From contig NZ_CP023696.1 in assembly GCF_008704425.1 (NCBI RefSeq), positions 6,488,501 through 6,552,500 on the forward strand: a stretch of DNA of 64,000 nucleotides, given 5' to 3'. The DNA is from Streptomyces fradiae ATCC 10745 = DSM 40063 (lineage in GTDB: Bacteria; Actinomycetota; Actinomycetes; Streptomycetales; Streptomycetaceae). Under the pieces are notes generated by a model. That model worked only from the letters and a program-made list of their open reading frames with translations. It was not told the DNA's origin and searched no databases. This document shows, in pieces, positions 23,835 through 34,702 of the stretch (its first letter is position 1; every line of letters starts with the position of its first letter). Both the position numbers and the translations under genes were made by a program.

Positions 23835-23854
23835 GGGGCGGGGCTGGGCGGGGG

Positions 23855-23888
23855 GGCGCCTGCGGGCCGGCCCCGGCCCGCAGGCGCC
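23855..23888. terminator. Perfect hairpin between convergent genes
   Basis: GGCGCCTGCGGGCCGG (23855-23870) is perfectly complementary to 23873-23888. It stands 230 bp after the DapA-like gene and 20 bp before the end of the convergent secreted-protein gene, so it can terminate both. Confidence 0.82.
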
Positions 23889-23907
23889 TCCCGTCACCTC
23901 GGGGCCG

Positions 23908-24381
23908 TCAGCGCACGTGGTACTGCCCGCGGGCGTGGACGGTCACCGACGCGTTCTTCCCGGCGATGAGCTGGACCCGATGGGTCTGGCCCGTGGTGTT
24001 GTGCCAGACCAGCGCGGTGTTGGCGCCGGGGTGGACCCAGCCGGAGCAGCCGAGGTCCCAGCCGCCGCCGAAGGGCTCGACGCAGAACCGGACCTGCTTG
24101 CCGCCCGAGGACACGAGGTCCACCTCGACCCGCTGACCGTTCACGACCGTGAGCTGCCCGGAGCACCCGGTGTAGGAGATCCCTCCGGTGATGAGGCAGT
24201 CGAGGGTGTGCGTCGCGGCCTGGGCGGGGGCGGCGGTGCCGAGGCCGCCCGCCACGGCGACGGCGGTGAGGCCGGCCAGCACGGCCCGGCGCAGCCGCCC
24301 CGCCGGCCGGGCGCCGCGGGCGGTCGCACGGGCGGCGGTGGCGGTGGCGTGGCGCGCGGGGGCGTGGGTGGTCGTGTTCAT
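23908..24381 (-). CDS. Secreted protein of unknown function
   Basis: 157 residues with a long Streptomyces-type signal peptide: basic N-region, hydrophobic core RRAVLAGLTAVAVAGGLG, cleavage likely after APAQA near residue 55. The mature part is about 100 residues with four cysteines (in LDCLITGG, YTGCSGQL, RFCVEPFG, LGCSGW) suggesting two disulfides and a small beta-rich fold. ATG 24381 has AAGGAG six bases upstream. No family recognised. It is monocistronic, with a strong hairpin after its stop. Confidence 0.85.
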   Translation of the reverse strand: MNTTTHAPARHATATAARATARGARPAGRLRRAVLAGLTAVAVAGGLGTAAPAQAATHTLDCLITGGISYTGCSGQLTVVNGQRVEVDLVSSGGKQVRFCVEPFGGGWDLGCSGWVHPGANTALVWHNTTGQTHRVQLIAGKNASVTVHARGQYHVR

Positions 24382-24956
24382 GTGCGCTCCTTCTTCCGGG
24401 CAGGCCGGCTGCCCTCGGTACGAGTGGATGGAGTGGCCGGCGCCCCGTGCGGGGCCGCCGTGCGGACGCGGACGGAGGCGTCCACGACGTTCCGTCCACG
24501 ACCGGCCCGGCCGCGAGACGGGCCTGGTGCCCCGCCGGACGCGAGCGTCCGAAGGGACGCCGGGCCGCCCGGCGGGGTGCCCGGTGTGCTGTCCGCCGGG
24601 CTCGCGGACTCCATGGGACCAGCCGGGGAAGCCCCCGACCACCCTGTCCCGCCCGCTTCACCCGCGTCGGGATTCCCACCCCTCCCACCTGCGGGGACGC
24701 CCCCGTCCCGGGACGGCGGCGGGGCACCGCCGGGCCGATCCGGGCCCGCGCGGTGGGGGAGGGCCCGCGGGGTGGGGGAGGGCCCGCGGGGTGGGGGAGG
24801 GCCGATGCGGCACGACCGCCCTCGCCACCGGACGCGGCGCGGGAGGCGACGAGCGCACGGCACCCGGCGACGGAAGGCGGCGGAGGCGACGAGCGCGCGG
24901 CACCCGGCGCCCGAAGGGAGGTGACACCCGCCGCCGGGTCCGGCAGCATGGGCGCC
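24382..24956. other. Repeat-rich intergenic region
   Basis: 575 bp without a credible gene. It holds a 19-bp tandem repeat starting GTGGGGGAGGGCCCG (24753-24771, 24772-24790, partial to 24803) and a 28-bp direct repeat (24842-24869 and 24882-24909, one mismatch, 40-bp period). The promoter of the secreted-protein gene must be at its left end. Confidence 0.65.
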
Positions 24957-25274
24957 ATGGACACGCCGACCACCGACTGGGTCACCGTCGCCGCCCTCGA
25001 GAACCTGCCGGGCGGCCTCCACCCCATGGCGGCCCTCCGCGCTTGACTGCGCGACCGCGGCATCGACTGGACGCCCTTCGACCCCGGCGAGGTCCGGGTC
25101 GACCTGTCCTGCGGCCTCGGACCCGACGGCCACTGGCACGGCTGGTACGCCGTCCGCGTCCACCCCGGTGCGCTGCGGCGTCTGGGCCTGCACCCCGACC
25201 AGCCCACCGCCGGGACCCTCGGCGTCTCGCCGCCCGGCTGGTGGCACGCCGCCGCCGAACGCCGGGCCCGCTAG
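24957..25274 (+). pseudogene. Small gene interrupted by an in-frame TGA
   Basis: From ATG 24957 (or 24948) the frame reads DTPTTDWVTVAALENLPGG, meets TGA at 25044-25046, and continues in the same frame with LRDRGIDWTPFDPGEVRVD to a TAG at 25272. Both sides have favoured codons, and ALRA-stop-LRDRG is smooth if the TGA was once CGA (Arg), a single C-to-T change. I do not recognise the family; the full product would be 105 residues. A nonsense mutation is the simplest reading. Confidence 0.7.
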
Positions 25275-25422
25275 GACGCGGGCGCGCCGCTCCGCCGGCC
25301 GACCGCGACGACCGGGGCGCGCCGGGGTGCGCGCCGCCCCGCCGGGACCGCGGGCCCACGCGGCTCCGGGACGCGCCGCCTGCCCGCGCCCCCGCCGTCG
25401 GGCCGCCCGGTCGCGCCGCCGG

Positions 25423-27816
<2,394 letters not shown>

Positions 27817-28025
27817 CGGGTCTCCTCTGTGCGGTGGCGGGTGGTGCGCGGCGCCGCGCGGGCGGGCCGGGCGCCGCGGTGCCGGGTGAAGCGCGGGATG
27901 CCGCCGGCCGGGTCGGGGACGCCGCGGTCGCGGAAGGCCCGCTCGCGGACGCCGTCCGGCCGGTCCGCGGGCTCGTGGAGGGCCTCGGCACCCGAGGCGC
28001 GCCCGCAGTCCGCTGCCCGTGTCGA

Positions 28026-28451
28026 TCACGCCGGCGGCGGGGCGGCGGACCGCGCTTCTCCGTTCCTGACCGGCCGGGTGGACACCTTGGCGACACAGGG
28101 GGGCACGGCCCGGTCGGCCTCGTGGGAGCGCGCCCGGTACGCGCTCGGCGTCTCGCCCACCAGCTCCGTGAACCGCGAGCTGAACGACCCCAGCGACGTG
28201 CATCCCACCGCGAGGCAGACCTCCGTCACCGACAGGTCGCCGCGCCGCAGCAGCGCCTTGGCCCGCTCGACCCTGCGGGTCATCAGATAGCTGTACGGGG
28301 TCTCGCCGTAGGCGGCGCGGAAGCTGCGCGAGAAGTGGCCGGCCGACATGTGCGCCGCCCGCGCCAGCGCCGCGACGTCGAGCGGCTCCGCGTACGCCCG
28401 GTCCATCAGGTCGCGTGCCCGCCGCAGCCGAACCAGGTCCGACAGTGTCAT
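28026..28451 (-). CDS. AraC-family regulator, DNA-binding domain only
   Basis: 141 residues. The core (about 1-110) is the double helix-turn-helix of AraC: ALARAAHMSAGHFSRSFRAA and VCLAVGCTSLGSFSSRFTEL, with the conserved GETPSAYR. There is no N-terminal sensor domain, like the short SoxS/MarA-type proteins, and a 30-residue tail of no clear fold. ATG 28451 has GGAGG eight bases upstream. It precedes the UvrA paralogue by 209 bp on the same strand and probably regulates it. Confidence 0.92.
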   Translation of the reverse strand: MTLSDLVRLRRARDLMDRAYAEPLDVAALARAAHMSAGHFSRSFRAAYGETPYSYLMTRRVERAKALLRRGDLSVTEVCLAVGCTSLGSFSSRFTELVGETPSAYRARSHEADRAVPPCVAKVSTRPVRNGEARSAAPPPA

Positions 28452-28709
28452 CCGTTCATCCTCCCACGCCTCCCGCGCCCCAGGCTCCCCTCCAGTGGCC
28501 GGCGGCCCCGGGCGGCCCCGGGCGGCCCCGGGCGGTCCGGCCGTCCGGGGCGTGCGGGTCGTGCGGGGCGCACGGGCCGTCCGGCCGGGGGCGCACCGCC
28601 CCGCGCACGGGGCGGTGCGCCGGGTCCCGCCGTCCGCGCCCTTCCGCGACCGGGGAGGAGGCGGGAGTCTGGTGGGGAGCGGCACGTTAGCCCGGACGGA
28701 GGAACGCCG
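28452..28709. other. Divergent intergenic region with repeat and hairpin
   Basis: 258 bp between the AraC-type gene and the zinc-ribbon genes. It has tandem CGGCCCCGGG units (about 28501-28540) and a perfect 12-bp hairpin (28591-28602 with 28609-28620, 6-base loop). As both neighbours are transcribed away from it, the hairpin is more likely an operator or leader structure than a terminator. Confidence 0.5.
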
Positions 28710-28817
28710 GTGAATTGCCAACGGTGCGGTGCCCCCGCGTTGCAGCAGGGGAGCGGCTGGGTGTGTTCTCAGGGGTGCGGCTGGTCGCGGGTGTCGCCCC
28801 CGCCCGCCGGGGGGTAG
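28710..28817 (+). CDS. Tiny zinc-ribbon protein, 35 residues
   Basis: GTG 28710 with GGAGGA seven bases upstream opens a 35-codon gene. It has two cysteine pairs, NCQRCGAP and VCSQGCGW, spaced like a zinc ribbon, and ends in a Pro/Gly tail. The pattern closely resembles the next gene 12 bases downstream (CAACG ... CGVCGW). Function unknown; such ribbons usually bind nucleic acid or protein. The good ribosome site and paired cysteines support it despite its size. Confidence 0.65.
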   Translation: MNCQRCGAPALQQGSGWVCSQGCGWSRVSPPPAGG

Positions 28818-28829
28818 GTTCTTGCGTCG

Positions 28830-29048
28830 ATGACCAGTACCAGTGGACGGGAACCGGAGCACCGGCCGGCCGCGCGCGCGACGGCGACTCCGGAGATCAC
28901 GACGACGATGTGCGCGGCGTGCGGATCGCAGGTGTCCGGTCTGAACGGCCGGTACGCGTGCGGGGTGTGCGGCTGGGTCAACAACTGGGCGGAGGGCCAC
29001 ACGGTCCTTCCGCGGGCCGAGGACGACACGGACGCGCCCAGCACCTGA
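28830..29048 (+). CDS. Small zinc-ribbon protein, 72 residues
   Basis: The N-terminal 25 residues are polar and probably disordered. The rest has MCAACGSQVSGLNGRYACG and VCGWVNNW: two CxxC knuckles about 16 residues apart, a zinc ribbon. It starts at ATG 28830, 12 bases after the previous zinc-ribbon gene, so the two are probably co-transcribed. I do not recognise a characterised family. Confidence 0.75.
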   Translation: MTSTSGREPEHRPAARATATPEITTTMCAACGSQVSGLNGRYACGVCGWVNNWAEGHTVLPRAEDDTDAPST

Positions 29049-29223
29049 CCCCCGCCGTGCGCCCGCGCCTCGGCCGCCCGCGCCGGACACCCCGCGTCGC
29101 GGGCGCCGAGGCGCGGGGCCGCCCGTCCGCGGCGGGGCCCGGACCCGCACGAGGCACCGGCGGACGCGTCGGTGGGCCCGCCCCCGCCCCGGACGGCGGG
29201 ACGCCGTGCGGCGAGGGCCCGCC

Positions 29224-29985
29224 CTACGCGCCGGAGGGCTGGAGCCGGGGGCGCCGGCCGTCCGGGCCGTCGTGGGTCACGGGCACGAGGGCCCGCAGCG
29301 ACGGCGACGGCTCCAGCCCCAGTTCCTCGCGCAGAACGCGGCGGCATTGCTCGTACTGCCGCAGTGCGGCGGCCCTGTTCCCGGCGGCCAGATGTGCTTT
29401 CACCAGCACGCGGTGGGCGCTTTCCCGCAGAGGCTCCGTGCATACGGCGGAGAGGCCCGCGGCGACCGCTTCGCCGAAGCGCTTCGCCGAAGTCAGCCGC
29501 TCCGTCATCGCCTCCAGGGCGTAAAGGCGCAATTGATGGTATTGCTCCTGCTCAATACGCATCCAGTCGTTTTCCGGCCACTCCGGAAGGAGGTCCGCGG
29601 AAAGGATCTCCAGGGTGCGCATCCCCAGGATGTCGTCGCACGGCCGGGAGCCGTCCAGCAGCCGCCGGGCGAGGGCGACCGCCTCGTGCAGGTCCACCGC
29701 GATGTGCCGGGAGAGGGCCAGCTCGCGGGCGGTCACGTCGATGACCGGGTGGCCCATGCGGGCCGCCCGCCACAGCGACGACCGCAGGTTGGCGTTGGCG
29801 CGGGCCGCCGTGACGTCGGGCCACAGGCTTCCGGCCACGTAGGTGCGTGAGCGCGGCATGTCCTGCAGCGCCAGGAAGGCGAGCAGCCGCTGGATGCTGG
29901 AGCACACCGGAACGCTGGTGTGGCCGACCGCGAGCGCGAAGCCCTTCAGCAACCTCAAAGTAATAGGATCTGACTTTCCGCTCAT
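29224..29985 (-). CDS. SARP-type transcriptional activator with BTAD domain
   Basis: 253 residues: an OmpR-like winged-helix N-domain (about 8-95, with LRLLKGFALAV and QRLLAFLALQD) and a bacterial transcriptional activation domain of helical repeats (about 100-240, with LRESAHRVLVKAHLAAGNR). Family knowledge: such proteins activate secondary-metabolite and, in several Streptomyces, adjacent accessory operons. It is the nearest regulator to the CIS operon and divergent from it. Codons near its start (ATT, ACT, TTG) and A/T-richer sequence set it apart from its neighbours and hint at a different history. ATG 29985 follows GGGGG by five bases; an upstream in-frame start near 30072 adds an unlikely N-terminus. 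Confidence 0.88.
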   Translation of the reverse strand: MSGKSDPITLRLLKGFALAVGHTSVPVCSSIQRLLAFLALQDMPRSRTYVAGSLWPDVTAARANANLRSSLWRAARMGHPVIDVTARELALSRHIAVDLHEAVALARRLLDGSRPCDDILGMRTLEILSADLLPEWPENDWMRIEQEQYHQLRLYALEAMTERLTSAKRFGEAVAAGLSAVCTEPLRESAHRVLVKAHLAAGNRAAALRQYEQCRRVLREELGLEPSPSLRALVPVTHDGPDGRRPRLQPSGA

Positions 29986-30133
29986 CGACGCCCCCGAACC
30001 GATGCAGGTCTGAGTGATCTCCGGTTTCGCGCGCCGGCGCCCCCGAAGCCGTGCCGCGGGGAATTCTTTCACCGCGGTTCGATCATTACCGGGGAAAGCG
30101 TCAAAAAGGAATCAGCGGAACGTCGCCGAAACG

Positions 30134-30331
30134 TCACGGCTTCCGTTCCAGTACCTCGCCGAGCCAGCCGCGCACCGCGGAAAGGACGGCGTCCGCCCCG
30201 CTCGCCGCCGCCGGGGGCATCCGCTCCCCGTCGACGCTCCGGACGATCCGGGCGCGCACACCGTCCGCCCCGCCGTCTTCCAGCCACACCCTGAGCACGA
30301 GGACGCCGTACCGCGTCGAAGGGGTCTCCAT
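30134..30331 (-). CDS. Small conserved-looking protein next to the CIS operon
   Basis: 65 residues from ATG 30331 (METPSTRYGVLVLRVW) to VRGWLGEVLERKP. It reads as a compact alpha/beta protein: two beta strands (YGVLVLRVWLE, VRARIVRSVD) then a C-terminal helix with the DAVLSAVRGWL pattern. Upstream in-frame starts exist but add only Pro/Gly-rich sequence. The ribosome site is weak. Function unknown; it lies between the SARP gene and the CIS operon, divergent from the latter. Confidence 0.6.
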   Translation of the reverse strand: METPSTRYGVLVLRVWLEDGGADGVRARIVRSVDGERMPPAAASGADAVLSAVRGWLGEVLERKP

Positions 30332-30608
30332 GACCGACCGAGTGTCACCCACAGGTGTCACACCGGCGTCATCCCCCCGTGCCGGCCCCGTCGACATCCC
30401 CCCGGCGGCCCCATGACCGCCCCGCTCCGGGCCCCGCCCGGCGCCCGCCCCGCCCCGCCCCGCGCGACCCGCTCCGCACCGCCGACGCGCCGGCGACGAC
30501 GGCGGTGACGCCACAGCGACGAGCGGATCGCGGACCGCTCACACACCCCCCGCCATGCTCGGTCCGTACGCGGCGGCCGTCGGAACCCGCCGCGGGAGGG
30601 GGCTTCGC

Positions 30609-31205
30609 ATGGGTGACTTCGGTGTGATCGCCGACGTCTCGTCCGTCATCGTGGACACGCTGACGCGCTCCCTGCGCGGCCTGAGCCAGGTGGAACCGCC
30701 CGTCGCGGAGCTCAACGACCTCTCCGAGACCGTGCAGACGCCGCCGCCCAAGCTCACGGTGTTCCTCTACGAGATCGCCGAGGACCCCGCCTCGCGCAAC
30801 CGGCCCCCGGTGCGCTCCCTGCCGCCCGCGCCGCCGACCATACGCAGGCCCCCGATGGCCCTGCTCCTGCGCTACCTCATCACCCCCTGGGGCGGCGACC
30901 AGGAGACCCAGCACCGGATGCTCGGACGGGCCCTGCAGACCTTCCACGACGACGCCGTCCTCGACGGCGCCCGGCTCTCCGGCAGCCTGGCGGGCGGCAC
31001 CGACGCGCTGCACCTCACCCTCACCCCGCTGACCCTCGACCAGAAGTCCTGGGTCTGGTACGCGATCCAGAAGCCGTACCGGCTCTCCCTCAACTACGAG
31101 GTCCGCGTGGTCGACCTGGACTCCGCCGCGGAGCGGCCCGTGCGGCCCGTACGCACCCGCACCATCGAGGGCGCGGGCGCCGTCGAAAGGACGACGACGC
31201 CGTGA
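30609..31205 (+). CDS. cis16: CIS tail terminator/cap protein, DUF4255 (Cis16/Pvc16-like)
   Basis: 198 residues. The DUF4255 fold is marked by the start VIADVSSVIVDTLTRSL, by LTVFLYEIAED, and by LRYLITPWGGD followed by the conserved LGRALQTFHDD. Family knowledge: Afp16/Pvc16 proteins cap the tube and sheath of extracellular-type contractile injection systems and are diagnostic for them versus phages. ATG 30609 has GGGAGG eight bases upstream. First gene of the long plus-strand operon; its stop overlaps the next GTG. Confidence 0.93.
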   Translation: MGDFGVIADVSSVIVDTLTRSLRGLSQVEPPVAELNDLSETVQTPPPKLTVFLYEIAEDPASRNRPPVRSLPPAPPTIRRPPMALLLRYLITPWGGDQETQHRMLGRALQTFHDDAVLDGARLSGSLAGGTDALHLTLTPLTLDQKSWVWYAIQKPYRLSLNYEVRVVDLDSAAERPVRPVRTRTIEGAGAVERTTTP

Positions 31206-31933
31206 GCGCCTTCCTGCCGCTGGCCGGGTCCACGCTCCACAGCCCCGTCTGGCTGGTGCCGTACGACGAGCACGCGCGGCGGGTGCGGGCCGCCGGGGTG
31301 GAGGTCCGCCTCGACCGGTACGACGAGGCGGACGGCCGCTGGGTGCCGCTGGACGGCACCGCGGTGCGCACACCGGGCGGTGCCTTCGCCTTCCCCCGCC
31401 TCGGACGGAGCCGCGACCCGTGGGCGGCGCGGCCGGAGCCGCACCGGGCCCGGTTCGCCGCCGCCGGCTACCGGCCGCTGTACCCGGCCGACGGGGAGCC
31501 GTACGACGCACGGCGCGGCGGCGTCGAGTTCCTCGTCCACCCGTACGGCGACACCCGGCCGCCGACCGTCCCCGCCGAGGCGCGGCTGGTCCGGCTGCTG
31601 CCGGCCGTCTCGTACCCCTACCCGCCCGGCACGCGCACCGTCCACGGCGTCGTCGTCGACGCGGCCGGGCGCGCCCCCGTCGCGGACGCGCTGGTCGAGG
31701 CCGCCGGCCACACCGGCGCGGACCGGGTCCCCTGGCACGAGCGCACGCTCAGCGACGCGCGGGGCGCCTTCCGGCTCGCCCTGCGCTGGGAGGGCGACAG
31801 GGCCGGGGACGACACCGCCGAGGAGACCTTCCGCCTCCGTGCCACCGACCGGCCGGGCCGGGCCGGCGAACTGGTCGTGCGCCTGCCCCGCGACGCGGCA
31901 CGCCGCCACGTCGTCGAGATCCGCGAGAGTTGA
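31202..31933 (+). CDS. CIS-associated protein with carboxypeptidase-regulatory-like fold
   Basis: 243 residues. The C-terminal half (about 135-240) reads like a transthyretin-like beta sandwich: TVHGVVVDAAGRAPVADALVE, then DARGAFRLALRW and the final LPRDAARRHVVEI. The N-terminal half has FAFPRLGRSRDP and VEFLVHPYGD segments of unknown fold. Its GTG overlaps the Cis16 stop and it precedes the sheath gene, so it is a structural or accessory part of the particle. Function unknown. Confidence 0.8.
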   Translation: MSAFLPLAGSTLHSPVWLVPYDEHARRVRAAGVEVRLDRYDEADGRWVPLDGTAVRTPGGAFAFPRLGRSRDPWAARPEPHRARFAAAGYRPLYPADGEPYDARRGGVEFLVHPYGDTRPPTVPAEARLVRLLPAVSYPYPPGTRTVHGVVVDAAGRAPVADALVEAAGHTGADRVPWHERTLSDARGAFRLALRWEGDRAGDDTAEETFRLRATDRPGRAGELVVRLPRDAARRHVVEIRES

Positions 31934-31945
31934 GGAGATGCGTCC

Positions 31946-34210
31946 ATGGCCGAGTACCTGAGTCCCGGCGTCTACGTCGAGGAGATCGACGCGGGGCCGC
32001 GGCCGATCGCGGGAGTCAGCACCAGCACCGCCGGCATGGTCGGGGTCACCGCGCGCGGCCCCTCCACCGGGAAGCCGCGGCTCGTCACCAACTTCCTGGA
32101 GTTCCAGAACACCTTCGGCGGCTTCCTGCCCGAACCGGCGGCGCACGTGCGCGACGCCTGGGCCGGCGACCACGCCGAGGGCGGCCGCTGGTGGCTGTTC
32201 CCACTGGCCGTCAAGGGCTTCTTCGACAACGGGGGACGCCGCCTGTACGTCAAACGCGTGGTGAGCGGCGGGGCGAAGGCCGCGTCCGGCACCCTCGCGC
32301 AGGGCCTCGTCAGCCCCGTCGCCGCCGACGCCGCACCGGGCGCCGACCGGCTGCGCCTCGGCCACCTGCTCGGCTTCGCCGGCACCGGGCAGCAGGTCCA
32401 GGTGTTCCGCGGCGACGACGGGCGCGCCGTCCACACCGCCACCGTCACCGCGTACGAGACGGCCACGGGCCGCGTCACCCTCGACCAGCCGCTGCCCGCC
32501 GAGGTCAGGGCCTCCCGCGGCGACTACGTCCAGGTGGGGGAGCGCGGGACCGGGCGGACGCTGCGGTTCACCGCCGTGAGCCCCGGCACATGGGGCGACG
32601 GCGTCCAGGTGCGCGTCCAGCCCGTGGCCGCGGCCGCGCTGCCCGTCCTGCCCGAGCCGGCCGAGGGCGGACTGTTCGTCACCCGCCTCGCCGAGGACGC
32701 GCCCGAGGACAGCGCGACGGTCACGGTCACCGCCGCCGCCGGACTCGACCCGGCCACGCTCCCCGGCGAGGTGTGGGCGCAGATCGGGGCCGGCCGCCAC
32801 CAGGTCCAGGTCGGCCCCGCCGCCGACGGACTGGTCACCCTCACCCTCCCGGCGGGCACCGCGCACCCCGCGTGGCAGGCCGGGCTGACGGTGCGCCGGG
32901 TGCGGCGCGGCAACACGTCGCCCGGCCGCACCCTGCGCGTCGGCGGCGCGAGCCGGCTGTACCCCGGCGCGGTCGTCCAGCTCGACGACGGCACCGCCCT
33001 GACCCGCCGCACCGTCGAGACGGTCACGGGCGACACCGTCGCCTTCGACGGCGAGACGCCCGGCACCTTCTTCGAGAGCGACCGCGTCCACCTGGTCGAG
33101 GCCGAGGTCAGCACCCGCTTCACCGGCCCCGGCGGCGCCCCCGTCACCGAGCACTTCACCGGCCTGCGGCTCGGCGGCGACGGCCCGTCGAGCCTGGTGA
33201 CCGCCCTCGCCGCCCGCTCACAGCTCGTGCGGGCCGAGTCGCTGCCCGACCTGTCCGCCGACCCCGCCCGCTTCCCGGTCCCCGCGAGCGGCTCCTGGCT
33301 GACGCTGGCCGACGGCGACGACGCGTACGAGTCGCTGACCACCGCCGACTTCGCGGGCGCCGACGGCGGCAGCGGCCGGCGGACCGGGATCGTCGCCCTG
33401 GAGGACATCGACGAGGTCGCCGTGTGCGCCGTGCCCGGCCTGTGGTCCGGCACGGTCGAGTCCGCCCTGGTCACCCACTGCGAGCAGCTCGGGGACCGGT
33501 TCGCCGTCCTCGACCCGCGCGACGGCCTCGACATCGAGGGCGTCCTCGCGTTCCGCGAGCCGTTCGACACCCGGTACGCCGCCCTGTACCACCCGTGGCT
33601 CGTCGTCCGCGACCCCGCCACCCTCCGCGACGTCGAAGTGCCGCCCTCGGGCCACCTGGCCGGCGTCTACGCGCGCGTGGACGTGGAGCGCGGCGTGCAC
33701 AAGGCGCCCGCCAACGTGGTCGTCCGCGGCATCCGGCAGACCGACGGCTTCGCCCAGGACATCACCCGCCGCCACCAGGACCTGCTCAACCCCAGGGGCG
33801 TCAACGCCCTCCGGTTCTTCCCCGGCCTCGGCCACCGCGTGTGGGGCGCCCGCACGCTCTCCTCCGACAGCTCCTGGAAGTACGTCAACGTACGGCGCCT
33901 CTTCCTCTACCTGGAGGAGTCCATCGACGAGGGCACCCAGTGGGTCGTCTTCGAACCCAACGACGAGTCGCTCTGGGCGCTCGTCCGGCAGACCGTCGGC
34001 AACTTCCTCACCACCGTCTGGCGCTCCGGGGCCCTCGCCGGCACCACCGCCGATGAGGCGTTCTTCGTCGCCTGCGACCGCACCACGATGACCGAGGACG
34101 ACCTGGCGAACGGCCGCCTGGTCTGCGTCGTCGGCGTCGCGCCGGTCCACCCCGCCGAGTTCGTGATCTTCCGGATCCAGCAGAAGACCCGCGAGACCCA
34201 GATCTCCTGA
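31946..34210 (+). CDS. cis2: CIS sheath protein (long form)
   Basis: 754 residues. The N-terminus YLSPGVYVEEIDAG then TSTAGMVGVTARGP is the classic tail-sheath start, and the C-terminal subtilisin-like sheath domain (about 480-745) ends in the usual VAPVHPAEFVIFRI strand. Between them, about residues 115-470, is a large beta-rich insertion, making this about twice the length of simple phage sheaths. Family knowledge: sheath hexamers contract to drive the tube. ATG 31946 has GAGGAG nearby. The neighbouring tube gene supports the call. A shorter sheath-type protein is encoded at 34703. Confidence 0.95.
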   Translation: MAEYLSPGVYVEEIDAGPRPIAGVSTSTAGMVGVTARGPSTGKPRLVTNFLEFQNTFGGFLPEPAAHVRDAWAGDHAEGGRWWLFPLAVKGFFDNGGRRLYVKRVVSGGAKAASGTLAQGLVSPVAADAAPGADRLRLGHLLGFAGTGQQVQVFRGDDGRAVHTATVTAYETATGRVTLDQPLPAEVRASRGDYVQVGERGTGRTLRFTAVSPGTWGDGVQVRVQPVAAAALPVLPEPAEGGLFVTRLAEDAPEDSATVTVTAAAGLDPATLPGEVWAQIGAGRHQVQVGPAADGLVTLTLPAGTAHPAWQAGLTVRRVRRGNTSPGRTLRVGGASRLYPGAVVQLDDGTALTRRTVETVTGDTVAFDGETPGTFFESDRVHLVEAEVSTRFTGPGGAPVTEHFTGLRLGGDGPSSLVTALAARSQLVRAESLPDLSADPARFPVPASGSWLTLADGDDAYESLTTADFAGADGGSGRRTGIVALEDIDEVAVCAVPGLWSGTVESALVTHCEQLGDRFAVLDPRDGLDIEGVLAFREPFDTRYAALYHPWLVVRDPATLRDVEVPPSGHLAGVYARVDVERGVHKAPANVVVRGIRQTDGFAQDITRRHQDLLNPRGVNALRFFPGLGHRVWGARTLSSDSSWKYVNVRRLFLYLEESIDEGTQWVVFEPNDESLWALVRQTVGNFLTTVWRSGALAGTTADEAFFVACDRTTMTEDDLANGRLVCVVGVAPVHPAEFVIFRIQQKTRETQIS

Positions 34211-34245
34211 AGAGCACCCCAGCGAGGAACGAGGAGGGGGCCGCC

Positions 34246-34701
34246 ATGCCGCCCATCACCAGGGACGACCCGTACGCGTCCTACAACTTCCAGGTCATCG
34301 TCACCAACGTCAGCGACGACGGCGTCGCCGTGAGCGGCTCCTTCACCGAGGTCAGCGGACTGGAGCTGGAGATCCCGCCCATCGAGTACCGCAACGGCAG
34401 CGAGGACACCACCGTCCGCAAGGTCCCCGGACTCAAGAAGTACACCAACCTCACCCTCAAGCGCGGCGTCACCGGCCACGTCGGCTTCTGGAACTGGGTC
34501 GTCGAGGCCCTCAACGGCAGGGTGCGGCGCACCTCCGGCTCCATCGTGCTCCTCGACGAGAACCGGCAGGAGGCCATGCGCTGGAACTTCGACCGCGGCT
34601 GGCCCACCAAGTACACCGGCCCCACCCTGAGCGCCGCCAAGAACGAGATCGCGATGGAGACCCTCGTCCTCGCGGTCGAGAAGCTGGAGATCGACGTCTG
34701 A
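34246..34701 (+). CDS. cis1: CIS inner tube protein
   Basis: 151 residues, gp19-like tube fold: YNFQVIVTNV, FTEVSGLELEIPPIEYRNG, the conserved LTLKRGVTG loop and NEIAMETLVLAVEKLEI end. Family knowledge: hexamers of this protein stack into the rigid tube and the lumen can carry cargo. Size and motifs are normal. ATG 34246 follows GGAGGGGG. It directly follows the sheath gene, the standard CIS order, and precedes a second sheath-type gene by one base. Confidence 0.96.
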   Translation: MPPITRDDPYASYNFQVIVTNVSDDGVAVSGSFTEVSGLELEIPPIEYRNGSEDTTVRKVPGLKKYTNLTLKRGVTGHVGFWNWVVEALNGRVRRTSGSIVLLDENRQEAMRWNFDRGWPTKYTGPTLSAAKNEIAMETLVLAVEKLEIDV

Positions 34702-34702
34702 C

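Noticed and set aside
24842..24909. 28-bp repeats as a CRISPR array
   Set aside because: Only two copies with a 12-bp interval, no spacer-length pattern and no cas genes.
25044..25046. In-frame TGA read as selenocysteine
   Set aside because: Context aligns smoothly with an arginine codon (CGA), there is no redox motif or visible SECIS-like stem, and the gene is not a known selenoprotein; a nonsense mutation is simpler.
30413..30508. Short ATG frame before the CIS operon (MTAPLRAPPG...)
   Set aside because: Only Pro/Ala/Arg, ends in an Arg run, no ribosome site; likely chance.
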